Shown piece after piece: positions 27,621 through 35,599 of a stretch of DNA of 64,000 nucleotides. The notes under the pieces were generated by a model. It searched no databases. It saw nothing but the letters and a program-made list of their open reading frames with translations, and was not told the DNA's origin. Position 1 is the first letter of the stretch; the number at the start of each line of letters is the position of its first letter. Source of the stretch: Candidatus Ferrigenium altingense (GTDB taxonomy: Bacteria > Pseudomonadota > Gammaproteobacteria > Burkholderiales > Gallionellaceae); contig JAHRYS010000001.1 in assembly GCA_020621985.1 (NCBI GenBank), forward strand, positions 124,001-188,000, read 5' to 3'. The translations under genes and the position numbers were made by a program.

Positions 27621-28274
27621 TTACTCGAAAGTAGCCACATAAGCTGACAGGCTCATCTGATCTTTTTTGTTAAGCGCGCTGGCAAAATCAGGCATATCGC
27701 GAACCGGTTTGAATGCCTTGATGTTTGCCAAATAAGCGTAAATCCAGTCGGGGTTCAACCGCTTGCTGGCTCCGGCGAGGCTGGGCCCGCTCTTTCCACC
27801 GGCGGGCTTGCCATTCACCAACGACTCGTGGCACCCGCCGCAGGGCGCTTTTTTAGCGTAGATATTCCGCGCTTGGGCGGACTCGGCGGGTTTGATCACG
27901 CCCGCCTTGACCTCTGACGATTTCAATCCCATCAGGAAATCCGTGATCGCAGCCGCATCTCCTGCCGACAGCTTGGGATGGTCGGCCGCATTCTTTTCGG
28001 TGAGCGAGTTGTATTTCAGCGGGCGGATCGGTTTGGGGTTCTGCAACCACGACGCAAGCCAATCCTTCTGAAACTTGCTGCCGGCATACCACAGCTCCGG
28101 TCCCTTCTTCGCCAGCTGCTCGGCAATCGTCTTCTCTTTTGCCGGGCCGTCGGTGTAATGGCAGCCGGTGCAGCTCTTCTTGAAGATCGCATCCCCGCCA
28201 GCCGCGTAGCTCGGCGTTGCCGTCATAACCAGCAAAGCCGCTCCAATGGAAACGGTGACTGCCAGTAATCTCAT
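27621..28274 (-). CDS. Diheme cytochrome c, periplasmic; first gene of the operon
   Basis: A 217-residue protein with a signal peptide (to about residue 24, SYA-A) and two heme sites, CTGCH at 35-39 and CGGCH near 145-149, in two cytochrome c domains. GDAIFKKSCTGCHYTDG and SARNIYAKK-like repeats mark the domain starts. The ATG at 28274 follows GGGAG; an open frame further upstream lacks a start signal. It is the promoter-proximal gene of the minus-strand redox operon and is divergent from the UspA-PCP_red gene. Confidence 0.88.
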   Translation of the reverse strand: MRLLAVTVSIGAALLVMTATPSYAAGGDAIFKKSCTGCHYTDGPAKEKTIAEQLAKKGPELWYAGSKFQKDWLASWLQNPKPIRPLKYNSLTEKNAADHPKLSAGDAAAITDFLMGLKSSEVKAGVIKPAESAQARNIYAKKAPCGGCHESLVNGKPAGGKSGPSLAGASKRLNPDWIYAYLANIKAFKPVRDMPDFASALNKKDQMSLSAYVATFE

Positions 28275-28441
28275 ATCATTCTCCCTTATATATTTTATTT
28301 CTGAAATTTCATTGCCAAACTGGTGCAGACTATATATCACGCCGCTTTTAGGTCAGAATATAACATAATAACCTTTCCTTTTTTAATACTAAATCATCCT
28401 TCAATATCCTTGAAGCCGAAAGCAAATCAGAGGCACATCAC
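28275..28441. promoter_or_regulatory. Divergent control region between the two halves of the redox island
   Basis: A 167-base AT-rich stretch separating the minus-strand cytochrome operon from the plus-strand radical SAM operon. It contains several TATA-like blocks (TATATATCAC, AATATAACATAATAACC, TTTTTTAATACT) suitable for -10 elements in both directions. I could not identify a perfect FNR or CRP site. Shared control of both operons from this region is likely from the layout. Confidence 0.5.
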
Positions 28442-30232
28442 ATGACACACCAAGCATCTCTGGCCGTTGCCGAAGAATTCCGCCCATCGCCCGGCATGCG
28501 CTTGCATCAACGTATCCTGGTTGCGCTGGATTCGTCCGATCATGCCAATGCCGCGCTGCGGAGCGCAGCGGAATTGGCAGGGTTGGCCGATGACTCCGTG
28601 ATTACCGGCACCCATGTCTATGCCGCCAAGCTACATGACATGCGCTTCCGCCAGATGGAAGGCGGCCTGCCCGAGCAGTTCCGGCAGGAACAGGAACTGG
28701 AGCGCCAGCGGGACGTGCACGACGACCTGATTACCCGCGGTTTGTCGATCATCACCGACTCCTATCTCGACCAGGCCGCAACCCATTGCGATCAACTCGG
28801 CATCGACTTCAGGCGCAGCTCACTGGAAGGAAAAAATTACCGCGCGCTCACAACAGAAACCAATTCGGGCGCGTATGACCTGCTCGTCATGGGCGCATTG
28901 GGTCTCGGCGCGATACAGGGAAGCCGGCTGGGCAGCGTATGCAGGCGGGTGGCGCGGCGTTCGGCCATCGATACGCTGGTCATCAAGGAACCCGGTCGCC
29001 CGATCAAGGAAGGTCCGATCATCGTTGCGGTGGACGGCTCAGCCAAGGCCTACGGAGGCTTGCTGACCGCTTTGACCTTAGCGAAACATTGGCAGGTGCC
29101 CGTCAAGGTCATTGCCGCCTTCGATCCTTATTACCATTACGTTGCGTTTAACCGCATCGCCGGGGTGCTGTCCGAAGAGGCGGGCAAGGTATTCAAGTTC
29201 AAGGAACAGGAAAAACTGCACGAAGAAATCATCGATTCGGGGCTGGCCAAAATCTATGACGGCCATTTGGCGGTCGCCCGCGCCATCTCCAAGGATTTTG
29301 GTGTCGAAATAGAAACCGAATTGCTGTCCGGCAAACCCCACGACGCCATCGAAAAATATGTCAGGAAGATCAAACCTTCGCTGCTGATCATCGGCAAATT
29401 GGGCATCCATGCCGACGATGAACTCGACATCGGCGGCAACAGCGAGCATCTGCTGGAAAACGTGGACTGCGCCATCTTGCTCAGCATGCGCGAACACCAG
29501 CCGCAAATCGATGTCGTGTCCGGCGTCACCACCTCCTGGACCCATGAAGCCGAAGCCAGCATGGAACGCGTGCCCTCCTTCGTCCGCAACATGGCGCGCA
29601 TGGCCATCATGCGCTATGCGCAGGAACACGGCCACACCGTCATCACCAAGAAGATCGTCGAGGAAGCGACCGCGCAACTCATGCCTAACCATGCGGAGCA
29701 GGCGATGGGAGAAATCGTCGCCGCCTACGATGCCGGAGACCTGAAGCGCAAACCGATGGCGGAAGATGCGCTGCGCTGGTCACAAGAGGCCGTCGCGCTG
29801 TTGCGCGCCATCGAAGATCTTTCAGTGCGCGGCAACCTCAGCATGCGCGCCGAGAAAAAAGCCCGTCAGGAAAAATGCGCCAGGGTGGAAGCAAGGCACA
29901 TTCAGCCGTTCCTCGATACTGAATCGCCAGAGGGTTCTCAGTCCTCAGCCCTCAGTCCTGCGCAACTTCACTGGCAGGCCGCCGCGCTGGCCCGCCTGAT
30001 GCGCATCCCCGAAGGCTTCATGCGCGACCGATGCAAGCAGAGCATCGAGAATTTCGCCCGAAAAAATGGCCACGCTGAAATCACCTTGGAGGTGGCGGAA
30101 AACGGTCTCAAACAGGCCCGGGGTGAGATGGAAAAAACCATGCAGGGGCAAGGCGGGACGGATTCCAAACCAAAGTCGGGCGGTTGCCCGTTCGGCTACG
30201 GCAACAAGAACCCCCAAGATGCGGGCCGATAA
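28442..30232 (+). CDS. Tandem universal stress protein fused to two PCP_red-like domains
   Basis: A 596-residue cytoplasmic protein. UspA domain 1 spans about 22-185 (RILVALDSSDHANAAL; VMGALGLGAI), UspA domain 2 about 190-345 (IIVAVDGSAKAYGG; LIIGKLGIHADD...GNSEHLLE). Two copies of the small domain found at the C-terminus of light-independent protochlorophyllide reductase subunit B (PCP_red) follow: about 365-412 (WTHEAEASMERVPSFVRNM) and about 509-558 (LHWQAAALARLMRIPEGFMR). The tail has CPFGYGNKN. AGAGG precedes the ATG. The stop overlaps the start of the radical SAM gene as TAATG. PCP_red suggests tetrapyrrole handling; the exact role is unknown. Confidence 0.82.
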   Translation: MTHQASLAVAEEFRPSPGMRLHQRILVALDSSDHANAALRSAAELAGLADDSVITGTHVYAAKLHDMRFRQMEGGLPEQFRQEQELERQRDVHDDLITRGLSIITDSYLDQAATHCDQLGIDFRRSSLEGKNYRALTTETNSGAYDLLVMGALGLGAIQGSRLGSVCRRVARRSAIDTLVIKEPGRPIKEGPIIVAVDGSAKAYGGLLTALTLAKHWQVPVKVIAAFDPYYHYVAFNRIAGVLSEEAGKVFKFKEQEKLHEEIIDSGLAKIYDGHLAVARAISKDFGVEIETELLSGKPHDAIEKYVRKIKPSLLIIGKLGIHADDELDIGGNSEHLLENVDCAILLSMREHQPQIDVVSGVTTSWTHEAEASMERVPSFVRNMARMAIMRYAQEHGHTVITKKIVEEATAQLMPNHAEQAMGEIVAAYDAGDLKRKPMAEDALRWSQEAVALLRAIEDLSVRGNLSMRAEKKARQEKCARVEARHIQPFLDTESPEGSQSSALSPAQLHWQAAALARLMRIPEGFMRDRCKQSIENFARKNGHAEITLEVAENGLKQARGEMEKTMQGQGGTDSKPKSGGCPFGYGNKNPQDAGR

Positions 30233-32277
30233 TGGATGCGTCCAGCACCGCAGAAGATCTGTTCCTGCTCGCGATCAACCTGACCAAGCGTTGCAACCTC
30301 GCCTGCGCCCATTGCTACATGGACGCGGAAACCATGCAGCATGGCGGCGAGAACGAGCTGGCCACGGAGGAGGTGCGCGGCCTGCTGGATGAGATTGCGG
30401 GCCGCAGCACCGAGACCATGGTCGTGCTCACCGGCGGCGAGCCGCTGATGCGCTACGACCTGGAAGAGTTGGTGGCGCATGGCACCGGACGCGGCCTTGC
30501 GATGGTGGTGGGAACGAACGGGGTGGCGCTCAGCGATAAGCGCGTGCAGTCGCTGAAGGCCGCCGGTGCGATGGGTGTCGGTATCAGCGTCGATTCGCTC
30601 GATCCGGAAAAGCACGATGCCTTCCGCGGGCTGCGAGGCGCATGGGAAAAAACCATGGCTGGAATTGAATCCTGCAAGCGCCACGGCTTGCCCTTCCAGA
30701 TCCATTTTTCGGTCACCGAAGCCAATGCCGACGAAGTCCCGTCGATGATAGCCTTCGCCCGCGCTGCCGGGGCGCGGGTGCTGAACGTGTTTTTTCTGGT
30801 ATGCACCGGGCGCGGCGAATCGATGTCGGACATCAGTCCCGTCACCTATGAACGGGTGCTCAATCAACTGGTGGCCGCACAGGAGCAAAGCCGGGACTTG
30901 CTGATTCGCGCGCGCTGCGCGCCGCATTTCAAGCGCATCGCCTACCAGCGCAATCCCGCCTCGACGCTTACCCGCGCCGCAGGCTATGAAGGCGGCGGCT
31001 GCCTCGCGGGCATCCATTATTGCCGCATCACGCCGGAAGGCGGCGTGACGGCCTGCCCTTATATTCCCGAGGAAGAAGGCAACATCCGCGACAAAAAATT
31101 CTGGGATATCTGGGATCAATCGCTGACCTTTCAATCCCTGCGCAACCCGATGCTGCAAGGAAAATGCGGCAGCTGTGAATTCCGGAAGTTGTGCGGCGGC
31201 TGCCGCGCGCGGCCTCTCGCGATGGGCGGCAGCCTGATGGATACCGACCCCTGGTGCGTCCATACGCCCGATGGTTCTGCCGTCATCGAACCGTTGATCG
31301 AGCAGACCAGGAAGCTTGCGTGGAGCGAGGAGGCGGAGAAACGCCTGTCGCGGGTTCCCTCCTTCCTGCGCAAGATGGTCAGGAACCGCGCCGAAAGTTA
31401 TGTGCATGAGCAGGGCCTGCTGATGGTGACGGAAGAACACCTGGCTACCCTGGCCGCCAGACGCTTCGGCAGCAACGGGCCGCCCCGGCCAAATACAAAC
31501 GAGGAAAAAGCTCAGCAGGCAGCCAGCGACTCGTTGCCGTGGAGCGAACAGGCAAAAGAGCGCCTCGCCGCCATGCCCGCCTTTTTGCAGCAAGGGGTGC
31601 GCGCGATTGCCGAGGATGTCGCCCGTTCCGAGGGCAGGCTGGAGGTCAACATCAAACTTCTGGATCGCCTGGAATCGGAACAGCAGCCCGGCCGCAGCTT
31701 TCCGTGGACGGATGAATCGGATCGGCTGCTCACTGCGTTTCTCGCCGAGAAGAAACCACAAGTGCGGATGTTTATTGCACCTGCCTTGGAAAGTGCCGTG
31801 GAGCAATTTGCAAAAAAACGGCGCGCCGCAACCGTGGAGCGCGCCGATGTCGAGGCAGCCATCGCCCAACTGACCGGCGGAGTGGAGTGGGACGAAGATG
31901 CGCTGGCGCGCGTGTTGTCTGCGCCGGACTTCATCCGTGCAGGCATCAAGAAAGCCGCCGAATTCAATGCGCGCAAGGAAGGGTTGGCACGCATTGCATC
32001 CGCCGACCTGACGCGCTTCCGCAACAGCGCGATGATGCGCGCGGTGCAGCGCATGAAGGGCTTCGGGATGCAGGAATTGAACTTCGACGCCTACGCGATC
32101 GCGCGTGATTGCGTGCCGCGCCTCAAGGATAATCCCGAGGCCGACAAGCGTTTTGAGACCATCAAAAATTTCGTTGCGGCGCGAGAACATCCCGGCGATT
32201 TGCTGGGCCAGGATTTGCTCGAAAAGATGAAGGCGCAACTCAACGCAAACAAGCAGAACGGCGATGGACAAGGTTGA
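30232..32277 (+). CDS. Radical SAM/SPASM protein of the NirJ/AhbC/AhbD type with C-terminal PCP_red-like repeats
   Basis: A 681-residue protein. The radical SAM cluster motif is CNLACAHC (Cys21, Cys25, Cys28), with TGGEPLMRY at about 62. The SPASM region has CRITPEGGVTAC, then CGSCEFRKLCGGCRAR and a last Cys in DPWCVH; the CEFR-x-LCGGCRAR pattern is typical of the heme-modifying enzymes NirJ (heme d1), AhbC and AhbD (alternative heme synthesis). From about residue 360 there are up to four PCP_red-like segments (starting LAWSEEAEKRL, LPWSEQAKERL, FPWTDESDRLL, VEWDEDALARV). Start chosen at ATG 30232, which overlaps the preceding stop. It overlaps the next gene by 14 bases. I infer modification of a porphyrin side chain; the substrate is not known. 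Confidence 0.85.
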   Translation: MDASSTAEDLFLLAINLTKRCNLACAHCYMDAETMQHGGENELATEEVRGLLDEIAGRSTETMVVLTGGEPLMRYDLEELVAHGTGRGLAMVVGTNGVALSDKRVQSLKAAGAMGVGISVDSLDPEKHDAFRGLRGAWEKTMAGIESCKRHGLPFQIHFSVTEANADEVPSMIAFARAAGARVLNVFFLVCTGRGESMSDISPVTYERVLNQLVAAQEQSRDLLIRARCAPHFKRIAYQRNPASTLTRAAGYEGGGCLAGIHYCRITPEGGVTACPYIPEEEGNIRDKKFWDIWDQSLTFQSLRNPMLQGKCGSCEFRKLCGGCRARPLAMGGSLMDTDPWCVHTPDGSAVIEPLIEQTRKLAWSEEAEKRLSRVPSFLRKMVRNRAESYVHEQGLLMVTEEHLATLAARRFGSNGPPRPNTNEEKAQQAASDSLPWSEQAKERLAAMPAFLQQGVRAIAEDVARSEGRLEVNIKLLDRLESEQQPGRSFPWTDESDRLLTAFLAEKKPQVRMFIAPALESAVEQFAKKRRAATVERADVEAAIAQLTGGVEWDEDALARVLSAPDFIRAGIKKAAEFNARKEGLARIASADLTRFRNSAMMRAVQRMKGFGMQELNFDAYAIARDCVPRLKDNPEADKRFETIKNFVAAREHPGDLLGQDLLEKMKAQLNANKQNGDGQG

Positions 32278-33721
32278 CGTACTGGTTATCGGCGGCGGCA
32301 TCTCGGGGCTGGCCTCGGCGTGGTGGCTGGCGCGCAGCGGCCTGTCCGTCGAGGTATGGGAGGCCGGCGAGCGACCAGGCGGCAAGATCATGAGCACCCG
32401 GCAGGACGGCTACCTCACCGAACGCGCCGCATCCATGGTATTGAATTTTCGCCCCGAGGTTGCGGCACTGGTGCGCGGGGCGGGGCTGGAATCGGCCAAG
32501 ACAGCCCGCCTGCCTGCCGCCGAGGCACACCGTTACCTGTTGCATCGCGGCCATCTGAAAGCGCTGCCGATGCGCCTGGGCGCGATGGTGGCCTCGCCGT
32601 TGTGGAGCCTGCGCGGCAAATTGCGCCTGCTGGCCGAACCGTTCGTGTTCTCCGGCGGGCGGGCCGACGAGTCGGTCAGCGAATTCATCACCCGCCGGCT
32701 CGGCCGTGAGGTGTTGGAAAAAGCCATGGAGCCCTTCATCGCCGGCGTGCTGGCGGCGGATGCGGATCAGGCCAGCGCCGCGGCCGTCCTGCCGCGCCTG
32801 GTCGCATTGGAGCGGCGCTACGGCAGCATCGCTGCCGGAGTTCTGGTCAACCGGGTATTGCGCCGGCGCACCGCCAGCACTACCGAAAGTTTTTCCTTTG
32901 GCGGCGGCATGGGTACGCTGGTGGAGGCTCTGGCCAATACTCCCGGAATCAGGATGCGCACCGGCCATATTGCGGCAGAGCTGGTGCGCGGGCGGGGCGG
33001 CTGGCAGGCCACGGCGGCAACGCCGCAAGGGCAGCGCACCTTGTCCGCCTGCCATGTGATCGTCGCAACCCCCGCTCCTGCGGCGGCGGTGCTGGTCAAC
33101 TCGCTGGACAGCGAACTGGTCGAGTTGCTGCGCGGCATCGGCTACGCCGGCGTGACCGTCGTGCATGCTGGGATGGCGCGCGATGCCGTGGGGCATCCGC
33201 TCGACGGCAGCGGCTTTCTGGCGCCGAAGGGAGAAAGCGCAACCCTGACGGGGAATCTGTGGATGAGCACCCTGTTCCCGGATCGCGCGCCTCCGGGAAA
33301 AGTCCTGCTGACTTCCTACCTGGGCGGTGCGCGCGCACCCCAGGTGGCGGACTGGGACGACGGGCGCGTCGTCGATGAGGTGCTCGGAACGTTGCGCCCG
33401 CTGATGGATTTAACAGGCGATCCGGAGATGGTGCGTGTCGACCGGCACCGGCAGGCGCTGCCCGTGTATCACGGCGCCTACCAGGCGCGCATGCAGGCCA
33501 TTACGGCCCGCCTGCAACATATTCCCGGCCTCCACCTCGAGGCCAACTACCGGGGAGGGGTGTCGGTGCGCGACCGCCTTGCCTGCGGCCATGCCGTGGC
33601 GAACCGTATTCTGGGGGCACAGCGCTGGCCATCCGTTGAGCGGCAGCGGCGCGAAGAAACCGAAAAACCGGGCGAGAAGGCGGTGTATCCGCCGGGATCG
33701 ATGGGTGCCGCCATTGAATGA
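32264..33721 (+). CDS. Protoporphyrinogen oxidase-like FAD amine oxidase
   Basis: A 485-residue flavoprotein of the HemY/PPOX (amine oxidase) family. The N-terminal FAD-binding motif VIGGGISGLASAWWLA is at about 8-23, followed by EAGERPGGKI; SFGGGMGTLVEAL near 210 and the C-terminal GGVSVRDRLACGHAVANRI block are typical of oxygen-dependent protoporphyrinogen oxidases. These enzymes oxidise protoporphyrinogen IX or coproporphyrinogen III to the porphyrin. It overlaps the radical SAM gene by 14 bases and is the third gene of a tetrapyrrole-related operon, which argues for a pathway-specific rather than a general heme role. A bare AACGG-type ribosome site precedes the ATG. Confidence 0.85.
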   Translation: MDKVDVLVIGGGISGLASAWWLARSGLSVEVWEAGERPGGKIMSTRQDGYLTERAASMVLNFRPEVAALVRGAGLESAKTARLPAAEAHRYLLHRGHLKALPMRLGAMVASPLWSLRGKLRLLAEPFVFSGGRADESVSEFITRRLGREVLEKAMEPFIAGVLAADADQASAAAVLPRLVALERRYGSIAAGVLVNRVLRRRTASTTESFSFGGGMGTLVEALANTPGIRMRTGHIAAELVRGRGGWQATAATPQGQRTLSACHVIVATPAPAAAVLVNSLDSELVELLRGIGYAGVTVVHAGMARDAVGHPLDGSGFLAPKGESATLTGNLWMSTLFPDRAPPGKVLLTSYLGGARAPQVADWDDGRVVDEVLGTLRPLMDLTGDPEMVRVDRHRQALPVYHGAYQARMQAITARLQHIPGLHLEANYRGGVSVRDRLACGHAVANRILGAQRWPSVERQRREETEKPGEKAVYPPGSMGAAIE

Positions 33722-33739
33722 ACCCAGAAAAAGCAGTTG

Positions 33740-33866
33740 TCCGCAGATTACACAGATTACACAAGATTAAACAAAGGATTATTGAGATGAATTGGATAAC
33801 CATTCGGGTGATGCATCAATTAGCGGTAACTGCTTCAAATCTGTGTGAATCTGCGTAATCTGCGGA
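33740..33866. repeat. Inverted repeat pair after the PPOX-like gene
   Basis: TCCGCAGATTACACAGATT (33740-33758) returns inverted in 33838-33866 (AATCTGTGTGAATCTGCGTAATCTGCGGA). Same family as 17169-17285, with single diverged units near 35184 and 35474. The spacer has no gene. Confidence 0.75.
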
Positions 33867-33948
33867 TTGAACTGCGGTTTTAAGGATGAAAGTTTCTCGA
33901 TAGAAATGGGCGGCAGGGCGGTTGGCACAGAACGGTGTGCGAGAAAGC

Positions 33949-34029
33949 ACAAATGCATTGATAATGCCGTCAATAAAGTTGCAGCAGGAACCGCAATCTT
34001 TATCGTCGAGTGCCGCGCCGAATCATTGC
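33949..34029 (+). pseudogene. Decayed duplicate of the 3' end of yeaD
   Basis: Translated in the frame of the following cytochrome, this stretch reads NAVNKVAAGTAIFIVECRAESL, matching the yeaD C-terminus ENTVRVAAGTGHTLIVEYRAESL at 20010-20088, with a shared GCGCCGAATC at the end. The yeaD stop codon is lost here, so the frame runs on into the cytochrome gene. No other part of yeaD is present. Together with the near-identical signal peptides of the two cytochrome lipoproteins, this shows that yeaD tail plus cytochrome were duplicated as a block. Confidence 0.72.
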
Positions 34030-34064
34030 GGCTTCTGAAAATACTCAAAATTGGGGAGAAAATT

Positions 34065-34643
34065 ATGCGCACACAAAATATCTTGCTGGTGTCGTTGCTG
34101 GTCTCGCTGTACGGCTGCCAGCCGGAGGCGCCTAAACCAACGGCTGCCGCTCCTGCGGAGTCATCCGCCTTGCCGGCCCAGGCAGGGCAGGCTGCACAAC
34201 CGGTAGCAAGTGAAGCGCCCGCGCCAGTTCAGCAGATCGAACACGCACCCGCAGAAAAAGCCGCACAGACCAAGGAAAAAATAGCGGCGGTGGTGAAAGA
34301 ACAAGCGCCGCAACCGGCCGTTGCGGAAAAACCGGCAACCATCCCGGCGACTACCGCGCCGGTTGCGAAGGCCGAACCGGCGGTATCCGAAGCGGATGCC
34401 CTGCAATTGGCCAAAAAGAGCAACTGCCTTGCCTGTCATGCAGTCGACAAGAAAGTGGTCGGCCCATCCTTCAAGGATGTGGCGGCCAAATACCGCGGCG
34501 ATGCCGGAGCCGAAGCCAGGTTGATGAATAAGATCGCCAAAGGGGGCGGCGGCGTGTGGGGTGCTATGGCGATGCCGGCCAGCCCGCAAGTTAGTGAGGC
34601 GGATCGCCAGATTCTGGCAAGATTTGTGTTGTCTTTAAAGTAA
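34065..34643 (+). CDS. Monoheme cytochrome c lipoprotein with long Ala/Pro/Lys-rich linker
   Basis: A 192-residue protein: lipobox LYGC (Cys18), a low-complexity stretch rich in Ala, Pro, Glu and Lys (about 22-110), then a class I cytochrome domain with CLACH (Cys121, Cys124, His125), VGPSFKDVAAKYRGD and a distal Met in AMPASPQVSE. The linker would let the heme domain reach far from the membrane. GGGGAGA precedes the ATG at 34065; the frame is open upstream through the yeaD remnant but lacks a start signal there. Paralogous to 20126 (N-terminus) and to 34790 (heme domain). Confidence 0.9.
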   Translation: MRTQNILLVSLLVSLYGCQPEAPKPTAAAPAESSALPAQAGQAAQPVASEAPAPVQQIEHAPAEKAAQTKEKIAAVVKEQAPQPAVAEKPATIPATTAPVAKAEPAVSEADALQLAKKSNCLACHAVDKKVVGPSFKDVAAKYRGDAGAEARLMNKIAKGGGGVWGAMAMPASPQVSEADRQILARFVLSLK

Positions 34644-34789
34644 ACGTGTCAACGCCGCAGAGTGGGATTGCGTTATTGCCTTGCCGCCTAAAAGTTGATT
34701 GGCAAAGCAGGCGGAGTTGTTTAGAATCGACAGCGAAGGCGAGACCTTCATATAGTTTAAGATTTTTTTAATCACGAAACGGAGAGAAT

Positions 34790-35107
34790 ATGAAATCTAT
34801 TATCGTAAGCATGGTTGCAGCAGCAGGTTTGATGGTTGCAGGCAGCGCGCTGGCAGCTGATATGCCAGACTTGGCCAAGAAGAACAACTGCACCGCATGT
34901 CATGCAATTGACAAAAAGGTGGTTGGACCGGCTTGGGCGGAAGTTGCCAAGAAGTACAAGGGCGATGCTGGCGCGAAGGCCAAGCTGGTTCCAAAGATGA
35001 TCAAGGGCGGTGGCGGTGTATGGGGCGCGATGCCGATGCCTGCCAGTCCAAAGCTTAGCGAAGCTGATGCTGGTGCATTGGTGGACTTCGTTCTGGGCCT
35101 GAAGTAA
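34790..35107 (+). CDS. Soluble periplasmic cytochrome c551/c552
   Basis: A 105-residue protein with a cleavable signal peptide (cleavage near residue 22-23, ALA-AD) and one heme site CTACH (Cys34, Cys37, His38), followed by VGPAWAEVAKKYKGD and PMPASPKLSEAD with the distal Met. This is the classic small cytochrome c8 family that carries electrons to terminal oxidases or denitrification enzymes. GGAGAG precedes the ATG. The heme domain is close to that of the lipoprotein just upstream, pointing to tandem duplication. A strong terminator follows. Confidence 0.93.
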   Translation: MKSIIVSMVAAAGLMVAGSALAADMPDLAKKNNCTACHAIDKKVVGPAWAEVAKKYKGDAGAKAKLVPKMIKGGGGVWGAMPMPASPKLSEADAGALVDFVLGLK

Positions 35108-35127
35108 GAAGGCAGTAGGAGTTCTCG

Positions 35128-35154
35128 AAAAAGCCGGCGCGAGCCGGCTTTTTT
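35128..35154 (+). terminator. Terminator after the cytochrome c551 gene
   Basis: AAAAAGCCGGC-GCGA-GCCGGCTTTTTT: a perfect stem with a four-base loop and a T-run. Intrinsic terminator. Confidence 0.92.
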
Positions 35155-35181
35155 GTTGGTGCGTTAAACCTAGAAAATGCA

Positions 35182-35512
35182 ATTGAGCCACGGATGAACA
35201 CAGATTGACACAGATGAACAATGAGTTGCGTTAACCTGGAAAACTCAGTTCAAGCCACGGTTTGACTGGAACGCGGGCTTCCAGCCCGCAGGCGGACAGG
35301 ATGTCCGCGCTCCAAGTATCCATTCTCGAACTCGCCCAAAAGGTGAACCAATAGCGATAAAGTTAATCATCACGTGGGTTTCAACTGAAATAGAAGCGTT
35401 CAACTGAGGTTTTTAGGGTTATTTTTAACTGCACCATTTGGGTTAAATGCCAACACCTCGCAATGTATTGTTTTATCCGTGTAAATCTGTGGCTAACTGC
35501 GGTTAGGTTAAA
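35182..35512. repeat. Repeat-filled intergenic stretch before the antiporter gene
   Basis: No gene seen. Contents: GAGCCACGGATGAACACAGA near 35184 and its inverted relative near 35474 (ATCCGTGTAAATCTGTGG); a double hairpin at 35268-35313 made of GCGGGCTTCCAGCCCGC and GCGGACAGGATGTCCGC within GGA...TCC ends. The double hairpin is a repeat type seen in many bacteria. The remainder is AT-rich and may hold the promoter of the antiporter gene, which I cannot place. Confidence 0.6.
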
Positions 35513-35599
35513 TTGACAAGCGGCGCACCCGCTACGCATAATCCGCGGGAGCTTTTCAGGAGTGTGCTCAAACTCCAAGTACAACATTCTTCCAGGGAA

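Noticed and set aside
28275..28441. Possible FNR box in the divergent redox control region
   Set aside because: TTGAAGCC-like and TTGCCAAA-like sequences are present, but no TTGAT-N4-ATCAA pair could be found.
30196..32397. Minus-strand open frame of 733 codons across the radical SAM gene
   Set aside because: Antisense shadow; no motif, no start signal.
33867..34064. N-terminal extension of the cytochrome lipoprotein by 66 residues
   Set aside because: The extension is the decayed yeaD tail read through its lost stop codon; the lipoprotein signal and the GGGGAGA ribosome site are at 34065.
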